28,518 nt of DNA from a virus, in IMG/VR virus record IMGVR_UViG_3300027734_000250, positions 1 to 28,518 of that record, one strand, 5' to 3'. The notes beneath the pieces are model-generated. The model worked only from the letters and a program-made list of their open reading frames with translations, was not told the origin of the DNA and did not search any database. The translations under genes and the position numbers were made by a program. Shown here in pieces: positions 19,361-26,911 of this stretch (the first letter of the stretch is position 1; every line of letters starts with the position of its first letter).

Positions 19361-19556
19361 CCTGCTACTGGCGTCCGAAGATGGTCTGACAGTTAATGAG
19401 ATTGCAGATCACTTTGGCGCAACTTCTGACACTATCTGTAAGACGCTAAAAACCGTTTGCGGCGTGTATGTAGACCGTTGGACGGGGCCAACCCGAGGCC
19501 AGTATGCTGCGGTATATGTGTGTGTGGAAACGCCTGAAAACGCTCCACATCCTTAG
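19332..19556 (+). CDS. Small winged-helix/HTH DNA-binding protein, 74 aa
   Basis: 74 aa. 'IRDLLLASEDGLTVNEIADH' followed by 'FGATSDTICKTLKTVCGVYV' is a good helix-turn-helix (recognition helix around 30-41), followed by a wing-like 'DRWTGPTRGQYAAVYVCVET'. This is the winged-helix pattern of small phage regulators. It is the last gene of the plus-strand operon and the only clear HTH regulator candidate in it, so it could act on the divergent promoter at 15.1 kb or on the 6.4 kb repeats; both are inference. Its stop overlaps the endolysin stop tail to tail. Confidence 0.65.
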   Translation: MKSRHHAIRDLLLASEDGLTVNEIADHFGATSDTICKTLKTVCGVYVDRWTGPTRGQYAAVYVCVETPENAPHP

Positions 19557-19975
19557 ACGTAAAGCCGAGTGCCTGCTTTGTCAATTATTAGCTTACTCTT
19601 GCGTGGCACAGCACCGGCCACGTTGGGTATGCTGATGTGAGTCCAACGGTCAAACTCGCGTATCACTTGGTCAAATGGCAGATTGGCGGCAATAATGGCT
19701 TTGACAACCTCATCTGGCGTCATGCTGGGAACCCGAAAGTCAGCAGCGCAGCCGATACGATGCTGACTAGAATCTTTGCTGCCCACAGCATCATTGACTT
19801 GCTTTGATCGGAAAGCCGAATTGACCATGATGGGCTTGCCTCCAAGTACTGTTTTGACTTGCTCAAGAAATTCTGCAAGACGTTTGAGGTTTGCAAGTTC
19901 TGCTTCATTTGGGATATTGTCAAATTCACGATGGTCGGTGTGCGTAAGTTCTGCAAGGGTGAAGTGAGGTGTCAT
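19553..19975 (-). CDS. Endolysin, M15-type peptidase
   Basis: 140 aa, a typical length for single-domain M15_3 endolysins. Zinc ligands are H72 and D79 in 'SSQHRIGCAADF' and H113 in 'RWTHISIP', with the substrate-side 'VNSAFRSKQVNDAVGS' (51-66). It would cleave the peptide cross-links of peptidoglycan (L-Ala-D-Glu or D-Ala type) at the end of infection. No signal peptide is seen, so it depends on the holin encoded just upstream, whose stop overlaps its start as ATGA. It is the last gene of the right-hand late operon. Confidence 0.9.
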   Translation of the reverse strand: MTPHFTLAELTHTDHREFDNIPNEAELANLKRLAEFLEQVKTVLGGKPIMVNSAFRSKQVNDAVGSKDSSQHRIGCAADFRVPSMTPDEVVKAIIAANLPFDQVIREFDRWTHISIPNVAGAVPRKSKLIIDKAGTRLYV

Positions 19976-20463
19976 TTTGCTGCCCTAGAAAGCAGATCGG
20001 TTTTGGCTTGCGAGCCTGCCGATGAGCCAAAGTAATAGGCAATGATGCCCGTCCAAGCCGTACCAAGTGACCCAAGCATCATCAGAATAGCGGGGTTGCT
20101 GCTGTCGATCTGATTGAAGAACATCATGACCATAATGCCAAAGAAGCCGATGGTCACAGCGCCAGCCAGCAATGGCGGCATCATTGAACGGGTAGTGGCC
20201 TGCATATCCCGTGCTGATTTGCGATCTTCGACTTCCAACTTCTCAAAGTTCAGGCCAAGTTCCTGCGCTTGTTTTTGCAGTTCAATCTCGGCCAGCTTGA
20301 CTTGGGCGATCTGCTCGGCTGACAGCTTGTTGTTGGCGATCAGGTCACCCACCTTTGCCTCATCCACACCAATGGCCTTAGAGATTGCCGACACCGCCAT
20401 GCCAGCCAAAGGGCCACCAAGTGCGGTAGCAATGGTAGGTGCAATTTGTTTAAGCCAGTCCAT
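19972..20463 (-). CDS. Holin, 3-TM type
   Basis: 163 aa. An N-terminal Ala/Gly-rich helix ('IATALGGPLAGMAVSAISKA', 11-30) precedes a long charged helix ('KLAEIELQKQAQELGL', 'LEVEDRKSARDMQ') and two clear transmembrane segments ('PPLLAGAVTIGFFGIMVMMF', about 97-116, and 'LMMLGSLGTAWTGIIAYYFG', about 127-146). This is the pattern of the phage/GTA 3TM holin family, which opens the inner membrane for the endolysin. The 'DRKSARDMQ' motif is typical. It lies directly before the endolysin gene. Confidence 0.8.
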   Translation of the reverse strand: MDWLKQIAPTIATALGGPLAGMAVSAISKAIGVDEAKVGDLIANNKLSAEQIAQVKLAEIELQKQAQELGLNFEKLEVEDRKSARDMQATTRSMMPPLLAGAVTIGFFGIMVMMFFNQIDSSNPAILMMLGSLGTAWTGIIAYYFGSSAGSQAKTDLLSRAAK

Positions 20464-20465
20464 AA

Positions 20466-20921
20466 TTACCCTTTCAATTCAAAACTTAGGTTTGGGTGGC
20501 GGGGATATTGAACCACACGTTCACCCTCTGGACATTTGTATTTAATGGTTGCCAGCAGTGTGGCTGTGCCGGGTGCAATCTTTTCTTTTTGCACCATAGT
20601 CAATTGATAGGTAAACGTGTCAATAGTTGGCCCTGCTGGGCCGCTGAACTTGCTTGCGGTTGTGGTTGCTTCATGCACCATGCCAGCCGCATCACGGATG
20701 CTTGGCGTAAAACTTTCAACAGAGCAATCGTCCCGTTTTTTTATCCGTGCAACTGTGACAATGATGGGCTGTCCAACTTCTGCCGTAATCTTAAAATTCT
20801 CTGGCGACCATTCCAAAATAGCTTTGTCAAACCAACCAAACTTATCGGCAAGCGTGTAGCTGCCACCTAATGCGGCGATACTAGCGGCAACGGCTCCGAT
20901 GGCTTTGGTCAGGTCAATCAT
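20466..20921 (-). CDS. Membrane-anchored protein of the lysis cassette, 151 aa
   Basis: 151 aa. An N-terminal hydrophobic stretch ('AIGAVAASIAALGGSYTLAD', residues 7-26) is a likely signal anchor, followed by a beta-rich domain ('FKITAEVGQPIIVTVARIKK', 'FTYQLTMVQKEKIAPG') with two cysteines (C66, C130) that could form a disulfide in the periplasm. I do not recognise a family. It sits between a TM/coiled-coil protein and the holin, so a role in lysis, such as a spanin substitute or holin regulator, is possible; no lipobox or Rz-like coiled coil supports a classical spanin. Confidence 0.6.
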   Translation of the reverse strand: MIDLTKAIGAVAASIAALGGSYTLADKFGWFDKAILEWSPENFKITAEVGQPIIVTVARIKKRDDCSVESFTPSIRDAAGMVHEATTTASKFSGPAGPTIDTFTYQLTMVQKEKIAPGTATLLATIKYKCPEGERVVQYPRHPNLSFELKG

Positions 20922-21139
20922 TTGTCCACCTTTGAGTCCAGCTTATCAAAAATCTTGCCAAGCATTTCTTTGATGTCGTCAATGTCTCGGCGGTAATCGT
21001 CTTTGGATACGTAATTGGTAGGCATGGCTCTGACATCCGTATCAAGGCGCTCAATGGTTCTGGTAATGTTGTTCAGCACCCAGCCGCCAAGGAAAGCAAT
21101 CAGGCCAAGGGCAACGTTGATGATTTGTTGAGTATCCAT
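20918..21139 (-). CDS. Small TM plus coiled-coil protein, 73 aa (XhlA-like)
   Basis: 73 aa. One transmembrane helix at the N-terminus ('INVALGLIAFLGGWVLNNIT', 7-26) is followed by a charged, coiled-coil-like region ('TIERLDTDVRAMPTNY', 'DDYRRDIDDIKEMLGKIFDK'). This is the reverse of the XhlA order but the same kind of protein as small holin-associated or lysis-accessory proteins. It overlaps the 151-aa gene as ATGA and starts one base inside the 816-aa gene's stop (TAATG). The lysis role comes from position. Confidence 0.65.
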   Translation of the reverse strand: MDTQQIINVALGLIAFLGGWVLNNITRTIERLDTDVRAMPTNYVSKDDYRRDIDDIKEMLGKIFDKLDSKVDK

Positions 21140-23589
21140 TATTTTGCTAAAGCGTTTTGGTTTTCTGATGCGGGCATTTGTGCGGCAGCGGCGGCAGCGC
21201 GGGGTGCAATTTGCCTTGCCAATTGATTTGTTGCTTGTTGTTCAACCTGTCGCGCCATTGCTTTTTGGATAGATTCTGCTGTAACCGCTGGGCTTAACAT
21301 TTCACGCGCCAACTCCATAGCCAACTTATCGTCCACAACACCCAGCAGTCGTTTAACCACTGCGTTATAAATGGTGATGGGCATGGACAGAATAGATGGC
21401 GCAGGCACCACGCCGGTTTCCTTACCGGCTTGAGTTGCTAACCGGCTTACGTCTTTGCTGCTTTTTCTGCCTGCGGATGCCAAGCGCTCAAACTCAGCTT
21501 CACGGGCTAAATCGTCACGCACAGAATTGATTGCGGTCAATTGACGGTTGTCTAACCCTTTTGTCAATTCGCCAATCCGCGCTTCTACGGCCAAAGCGTT
21601 AGATCCGGGAGGCAAAGCGGGGGCCAACTTGTTGCCGCTTGCCTTTGCCATGTCTTCAACACGCGCCAAACGCTGCGCGTCTTTGTCAATAACATCAAAA
21701 CGCTGGCGCAAGTTCATCCCTGCGTTGTCATAGATGTCAATCGTGCGCCCGTAATCCCGCATAAAGTTAGCGTGAGACGTGCCGCCTTGTGCAACTTTTT
21801 TGCGATAAACGTCTTCAATACCTGCCCGCGCAATTTTTAACGCATCTGGATTGTTGCCAAACAACTGGGTAAATTGCCGCGCTTCCGACTCACCGTTAGG
21901 CGTGAAGTAGCGGTTTATAACATCTTCAGGCCGAATTTTGCCTTCGCTCAAACTGGTGCGCTTAAACAAGTTGGCGTTGACGCCTTCTTTAAACCGAGGC
22001 GCATACTCAGTGCGATATTTAGATACGGCGTTGGCGTACAACGTTTTAGCATCGTCGGTCAAGGCGGTGCTTTTGCCAATTGCGTCATCAATTGCAGTGT
22101 GTAACTGCCGTAAATTTTTTAGTGTTGTAGCCGCCATTGGCGCGTTGCTAGTTGAGGCCGCAGCAATGTCGGCGTTAATGGCTTTGCGAACATCATCAAG
22201 TTGCAAAAGAGTTGCTTCAGGCGTTGCTGGTGGCGGTGTAGGTTGCTTTGCTGTTTTAAAACCTGCTTTACCAACAGTTACTGCTTCTGCTTCAGGCACA
22301 GTCGGTATAAAGCCGCGCAACTTGCGTACTGTATCGGGCGCAGTTTCAGTGGCAAAACTTGATAGCTTGCGGTCCAGAATACGTTCGGCGTCAGCAATAA
22401 CATTTGAAATGTCAATTTTGGCATCGCCGGCAGCGTCAAACGCAGCTTTATATGCAGGCTGAGTCACGTTAGCTTTGACAGATTGTCTTTCAGCGTTGGC
22501 AGCGACAGATAAGGCATTGCCTACTTCAGACGGGCTGACATCAACCAAATTACGGTCAATCTTTGCTTGCAGTTTGCCCGCAACATTTTGAAACCGTTGT
22601 TGAGCACGTGTTTCTTGTGCTAGTCTGGCTTGGTTTGTTTGCGCGGCTGCGCCAGCGTATTCAGTAGCCACGCCAGGTAACTCGGACAACTCTTGTTGCA
22701 ACGCAGAAAATTTAGCCCCACCAACAGGTGCGGCCACTTGGCCCGCAGTTGGCGCAGAACCAGGAACAATTACAGCCCCTTTGTTGCGTAAGGCGTTGAC
22801 AATATCTTGACCTTTACCTTCAACAGCGTCTAAATACGTGGCCGATTTAAGGTCTGTAATTTTGCGCCCATAATTTACCGCCTTACTAATTAACGGTGCA
22901 ATTACAGTAGGCACCGCAGCGCCTATGGCCGCGCCCATTTCGGTGTCTTCTGGGTTAACCGCAGCAGCAGACGCACCGCCCACCACAGCGCCGCCTACGC
23001 CTTTTGTTGCTACGTTTACTACGCCTGGTTTAAGGCCAGTTTGAAACCCCGCGCTCTCAATAGTTGTGGCCAACGGCGTCAAAAATTTGGCCAGCGATGG
23101 GGCCATTTGAGCCGCTTTTTTTATCGGCGCAGCGATTGCGCCGCCCACAGGCAGCGTACCTACTATTTGACCGCCTACTCGCCCAACTTCTGCACCAGCT
23201 ACGCCACCGTACTGTTGTTCAAACTCAGATTTTTGACGTGCGGATTCTTCTCTGGCACCTTTAATGCCCAACGCTTCCGTGGCCGCAATGTACGCCGTAT
23301 CCGTAATATCCTGCAAGCCTCTGTATGCGCCCACAACAGGCGAATACAGCGCTTTAAGCGCGGGGTTTGATAGCGCAACAGAGTAAGGCGTTGCACCCCT
23401 ACGAGGTGCGGGAATTTCAGATGGCGCGGCAGCAGGCGCTGCACCGTTGTCAGTCAGCCATTTGTCGCCAACAAGATAGGCTTTTACGCCCTGCTTATTG
23501 GTGGCCGATTGCAAAATGGGTTGCCATTGGTCACCGACCAAAGCAACACGTTCGCCCGTGGTAGGGTTTGTCGCAGTTTGCAAAGGCAT
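21139..23589 (-). CDS. Large DNA-ejection / internal virion protein, 816 aa
   Basis: 816 aa, Ala-rich and largely helical. It starts with two tandem copies of a ~24-residue motif, 'ATNPTTGERVALVGDQWQPI' and 'ATNKQGVKAYLVGDKW' (residues 5-48). Hydrophobic Gly/Ala segments occur at about 128-160 and 195-240 ('GGAVVGGASAAAVNPEDTEM', 'GAAIGAAVPTVIAPLISKAV'), and long coiled-coil helices follow. No catalytic motif of a transglycosylase was found. Size, composition and position, after two other ejection-type genes and before lysis, fit the large injected protein of podoviruses (P22 gp16- or T7 gp16-like role) that enters the cell envelope with DNA. Confidence 0.7.
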   Translation of the reverse strand: MPLQTATNPTTGERVALVGDQWQPILQSATNKQGVKAYLVGDKWLTDNGAAPAAAPSEIPAPRRGATPYSVALSNPALKALYSPVVGAYRGLQDITDTAYIAATEALGIKGAREESARQKSEFEQQYGGVAGAEVGRVGGQIVGTLPVGGAIAAPIKKAAQMAPSLAKFLTPLATTIESAGFQTGLKPGVVNVATKGVGGAVVGGASAAAVNPEDTEMGAAIGAAVPTVIAPLISKAVNYGRKITDLKSATYLDAVEGKGQDIVNALRNKGAVIVPGSAPTAGQVAAPVGGAKFSALQQELSELPGVATEYAGAAAQTNQARLAQETRAQQRFQNVAGKLQAKIDRNLVDVSPSEVGNALSVAANAERQSVKANVTQPAYKAAFDAAGDAKIDISNVIADAERILDRKLSSFATETAPDTVRKLRGFIPTVPEAEAVTVGKAGFKTAKQPTPPPATPEATLLQLDDVRKAINADIAAASTSNAPMAATTLKNLRQLHTAIDDAIGKSTALTDDAKTLYANAVSKYRTEYAPRFKEGVNANLFKRTSLSEGKIRPEDVINRYFTPNGESEARQFTQLFGNNPDALKIARAGIEDVYRKKVAQGGTSHANFMRDYGRTIDIYDNAGMNLRQRFDVIDKDAQRLARVEDMAKASGNKLAPALPPGSNALAVEARIGELTKGLDNRQLTAINSVRDDLAREAEFERLASAGRKSSKDVSRLATQAGKETGVVPAPSILSMPITIYNAVVKRLLGVVDDKLAMELAREMLSPAVTAESIQKAMARQVEQQATNQLARQIAPRAAAAAAQMPASENQNALAK

Positions 23590-23598
23590 CTTGCGTCC

Positions 23599-25065
23599 TT
23601 ACTGTTGATCTGGGGTAAAGCCTGCGGGCGGTGCAATGCGAGGGGCTGCGGCAGCAGGACTTGCGTTGCGGCTCGTCTTGTAATCGTAAGTCATGTCGTA
23701 TGCTTCACGCACACGTTGTTTGGCTGCTCGGGCTACGTTGGCTGCGGATTCTAAAGCTGTTTTTAAATCTGCCGTGTCTTGTGATCGTCCAATTGCCGCA
23801 AACGCATCGCGTAAATATTGATTTTCTTGGTTGGATACGTTGCCCAACGCGCCGCCAGTTGGAGAAGCCGCGCGCATAGATTGCAATTCTGAAAAACCAC
23901 CACGCGCTAAAATGCTTTTATACTTTTCTAAAGCTACACGTGCATTTTTAGTAATCGCTGGGGTATTACCATAAATAAGACCGGAAATTCCAGATAAACC
24001 TGGGTGTTTTGCCAATTCGTCCAAATCAGCAGCTAACCTATCTGAACTAGACTCAATTGTTTTAACCGCCAAAGTTGCCGCTGGATACTTGGCTTCACGA
24101 GTTTGAATCTCTTTGGGGTTTAAACCTTCTAGTGCCGTTGCGGGCGTCATACGCCCTTGCAAGGCTTGTTCACGGCTTGCAAAAACTATTTTTCCAGTAA
24201 CTGGATCAACCACTTTTTCAAGCGGTTGTTCTGCGCGAGGCTGTGGTGGTGGTGCTGGCGGACGACTTGCTAACGCCATACGAATGCGTTGCGCTTCTAC
24301 TTCTGGATTAAGCAAAAGATCTGGACGTTCTGCACGTTTTGCGTCTTGGTACGCTTTAAAACCTGCTTGCGTTAATGGGTAACCTAACTGTTGCATCATT
24401 ACGGCATCTGGCGGTTCGTTCTGCCCCCGCTTTGAGAACAACTCAAGTTGATCTTGCAAAATACGCGCTTCGGACATTGCTTGTGAAGCCATGCGTGGAT
24501 TAGCACGGGCAAAGTCTAGCAACTGTCTTATTCGTTGTTGAGTCGGTGCAATTTGATCTGCGTTAGATTGTGGTGCCAAAGCATTAACTGGCATAGCGGC
24601 AGGTGTGGGCGCAGCCAAAGCATTTACTGGCGCAAGCTGCTCAGGGACTTTAAACACCTCTACGCCAAAGGCGGCGTTGGGTTCATTAACGCGATTAGAA
24701 CTAACTGCTGGCGCAGGAGCGCCGGTAGGCATAGCGCCGCCGCCACCTAACTTTGCATACGCATCTAAATCTTTGAGTTTTTGCTTACCTTCCAAAGCCA
24801 TTTGGACATATTGAGGTTTTCCTGTTTTAGCAATTTCATCAAAAAACGCATTAAGGTCACCGTCATGACCCAAACTTTTAAGTTGCGTTTGAAGTTGCAT
24901 TGCTTCCTCACGGTCGCGCTTAAGCTCCTCAAGTTTAAACCGGCTAGTGTCTTGCGCGATTTGATTGGTTTCTTGCGCCATTCGTTGCTCTTGGCCTTGC
25001 TCATAGCCTTGCATAAAGCCACGTGGTCCGGGCCGCGCTAGGGCATTAAAATTTAATTCAGCCAT
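23599..25065 (-). CDS. DNA-ejection / internal virion protein, 488 aa
   Basis: 488 aa. It begins MAELNFNALARPGPRGFMQG, then a long Gln/Glu helix ('NQIAQDTSRFKLEELKRDRE'), an Ala/Pro/Val-rich linker with a repeated 'PVNALA' phrase (about 128-170), a helical centre and a conserved-looking C-terminal helical domain ('GFSELQSMRAASPTGGALGN' near 390). Helical, low-complexity internal proteins of this size are encoded beside the P22 gp7/gp20-type ejection genes. No enzyme motif is seen. It lies between the 263-aa and 816-aa ejection genes. Confidence 0.65.
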   Translation of the reverse strand: MAELNFNALARPGPRGFMQGYEQGQEQRMAQETNQIAQDTSRFKLEELKRDREEAMQLQTQLKSLGHDGDLNAFFDEIAKTGKPQYVQMALEGKQKLKDLDAYAKLGGGGAMPTGAPAPAVSSNRVNEPNAAFGVEVFKVPEQLAPVNALAAPTPAAMPVNALAPQSNADQIAPTQQRIRQLLDFARANPRMASQAMSEARILQDQLELFSKRGQNEPPDAVMMQQLGYPLTQAGFKAYQDAKRAERPDLLLNPEVEAQRIRMALASRPPAPPPQPRAEQPLEKVVDPVTGKIVFASREQALQGRMTPATALEGLNPKEIQTREAKYPAATLAVKTIESSSDRLAADLDELAKHPGLSGISGLIYGNTPAITKNARVALEKYKSILARGGFSELQSMRAASPTGGALGNVSNQENQYLRDAFAAIGRSQDTADLKTALESAANVARAAKQRVREAYDMTYDYKTSRNASPAAAAPRIAPPAGFTPDQQ

Positions 25066-25074
25066 GTTTGTTCC

Positions 25075-25866
25075 TTAAGGTGCAAAACCAGTTGGACCTT
25101 CGCCAGCATAACCTGATCCGTACCCGCCGCCAAAAGACATGGGGCTTGTAGACATGGGGTTTCCTCCACCACCCGACAAATACTTGCCAAAGGCACTGCC
25201 AATGTCTCCGTATGTAGATTCGCGGCTTCGTTGGCCTGAAATTAAAGCGTTGCCAGTGTTTACGCCTTGCTGATACATTTGTGGCCCTGCACCGGCAGCG
25301 TAGTTTTGCCCACCAGCAGACATTGACCCCGCCGCTGTTGGAGCAAACCCAACAACGCCAGCAAGTGCATTACGGCGCAATCCTTGGGTGTCTCTAAAAC
25401 GGTTGTATGCGTTTGAGTATTCTTGCGAACCCATTTCTTGACCAAATCGAGTAGCAGCTTTAAGAGCGCCACCAGAAATCAAACCACCACGTGCGGCGGC
25501 TTGACGATCAAGCCCTTTTTGACCTTCCGACAAACGGAATGCGTAACCTGGGTCGGTAGTAAAGTCGCCCATATTAAAACCGCGCACCAATTCACCGCCC
25601 TGCCCAATACCTTGAAGATACCCCGGCAAAGCGTTAACGCCAGCTTCGTAGAAAGGTTTTTGACGGGCAACACCTTCTTCATACATCTGGCGGCGTAGCG
25701 CAATGTCTTTTTCTGCTGCTGCGTTTGCTGCATTTGCCGCGCTAGACGCCGCATTGCCAGCTTGGTTGCTTTCTATTGCGCCGCCCAATGCTCCACCAAT
25801 TGCGCCGCCAACACCTGGGAACAATAAATTTCCACCAATTGCACCCAATGCAGATAATAAACCCAT
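25075..25866 (-). CDS. DNA-ejection protein (DNA transfer protein type), 263 aa
   Basis: 263 aa. The N-terminus has a Gly-rich hydrophobic hairpin, 'LLFPGVGGAIGGALGGAIES' (14-33), then an Ala/Asn helix. The central block 'DFTTDPGYAFRLSEGQKGLD' followed by 'RQAAARGGLISGGALKAATR' and 'FGQEMGSQEYSNAYNRFRDT' is a well-known signature of phage DNA-transfer/ejection proteins. The C-terminal third is disordered and Gly/Ser-rich. The protein is packaged in the capsid and released into the host envelope ahead of the genome. AGGAG precedes ATG 25866. Confidence 0.8.
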   Translation of the reverse strand: MGLLSALGAIGGNLLFPGVGGAIGGALGGAIESNQAGNAASSAANAANAAAEKDIALRRQMYEEGVARQKPFYEAGVNALPGYLQGIGQGGELVRGFNMGDFTTDPGYAFRLSEGQKGLDRQAAARGGLISGGALKAATRFGQEMGSQEYSNAYNRFRDTQGLRRNALAGVVGFAPTAAGSMSAGGQNYAAGAGPQMYQQGVNTGNALISGQRSRESTYGDIGSAFGKYLSGGGGNPMSTSPMSFGGGYGSGYAGEGPTGFAP

Positions 25867-25876
25867 AGCATTCTCC

Positions 25877-26212
25877 TTATGTCACCTCACGCCCAGAGAC
25901 GCGAATATTGATTGCACTGGCAGTACCAGCAATTGTACTGATGAAGTCACCAACACCAAGCACTTGGCCCACCAGTTCAGGGAACGTGTAGACCTCAGAC
26001 GCTTGCAGGGTCTTGGTCTTGGTAATCAAGTTGGTGTTACCGGCAGAACCAGCAGACGTCACCAAATTCACGCTGATCGTAGCTGCCGTGGCAGTGATGT
26101 TGGTTGCTGTGAACTTGTCAAGAATTGCGGTAACGCCAGTAGCTGTGTACTGAGTTGTTTGCGAATTTTCGGCAAACTTTGCGGGTACAAGTACCTTTAC
26201 TGATACGGTCAT
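25877..26212 (-). CDS. Small virion structural protein, 111 aa
   Basis: 111 aa, Thr/Ala/Val-rich and beta-stranded, reading 'QYTATGVTAILDKFTATNIT' (21-40) and 'ITKTKTLQASEVYTFPELVG' (63-82). This kind of small beta-sandwich protein, with a 'LQASEVYTFPELVGQVL' phrase, recurs in tail gene clusters and may be a decoration or baseplate-like component. It follows the fibre-like 231-aa gene with a 3-nt gap. No enzyme motif is seen, and the assignment is from composition and position. Confidence 0.6.
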   Translation of the reverse strand: MTVSVKVLVPAKFAENSQTTQYTATGVTAILDKFTATNITATAATISVNLVTSAGSAGNTNLITKTKTLQASEVYTFPELVGQVLGVGDFISTIAGTASAINIRVSGREVT

Positions 26213-26215
26213 GGT

Positions 26216-26911
26216 TTACTCCAATAGCAGGTTGTTGTTAGCGGCCTGTTGCATGATGATCCAATTTGTGCCGTCAGACACCATTGTCGCCCAATTTCCT
26301 ACAACTGCCAAGAGGATTGCGGTTCCAGCAGTCGTGCTGTCAATCAGCACAACGTTACTGGTTGCAGACACCAAGGTCTGCGCCTGCAAGTTTTTAAAGA
26401 CTAAATACCTACCAGAATATGCAGATGCAGAGGGCAAGGTCACCGTGCAAGTCGAGCCTGACTTGTTGTTGATAAGCCAAGTCTCGTTAGCGGCAACAGT
26501 AAAGTCAGCAGTCTTGGTAACTGGCGCTGATGACGCAGCGCTAATGGCGGCAGTGATAGCTGCGGTGTCAACAATTGGCTGCACCTGCAAAGCCTCAATC
26601 TGCTTTTGCATTTCAGCAGTCTGAGACACCAAGGCCGAGCAGCAGTCGCCCAATACGTCAGGCGCAGGCAGGGTAACTACTGGCGGCAGGGTCTGCAATT
26701 CTTGATTGACCGAGCGAAGCGCCGCATCGTAAGACGCAAGCAAAGAATCAGTATCAGTGCCAATATCAACGGTATCAACAACAGCCGTGGCAATGTTGTT
26801 CAGTGACAAGAAAAACAAATACCAAGCGCGATCAATCAGACCCGTGCGAGGGTCAACCAACGGCACTCGGGGCGGCGTGATTGGCGTTGGATTTGCATTA
26901 GGGCTAGGCAT
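26216..26911 (-). CDS. Tail fibre-like structural protein, 231 aa
   Basis: 231 aa. The N-terminus has 'PPRVPLVDPRTGLIDRAWYL' followed by FFLSLNN, an adaptor motif found in many phage tail or neck proteins. A helical/coiled segment follows (about 55-130, with C88/C89 adjacent), then a C-terminal beta-rich domain ('ETWLINNKSGSTCTVTLPSA', 'VVLIDSTTAGTAILLAVVGN', 'WATMVSDGTNWII') of the type used in fibre shafts or carbohydrate-facing domains. It overlaps the gp10-like gene by 8 nt. It probably forms a needle or fibre component; which one is not decidable here. Confidence 0.65.
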   Translation of the reverse strand: MPSPNANPTPITPPRVPLVDPRTGLIDRAWYLFFLSLNNIATAVVDTVDIGTDTDSLLASYDAALRSVNQELQTLPPVVTLPAPDVLGDCCSALVSQTAEMQKQIEALQVQPIVDTAAITAAISAASSAPVTKTADFTVAANETWLINNKSGSTCTVTLPSASAYSGRYLVFKNLQAQTLVSATSNVVLIDSTTAGTAILLAVVGNWATMVSDGTNWIIMQQAANNNLLLE

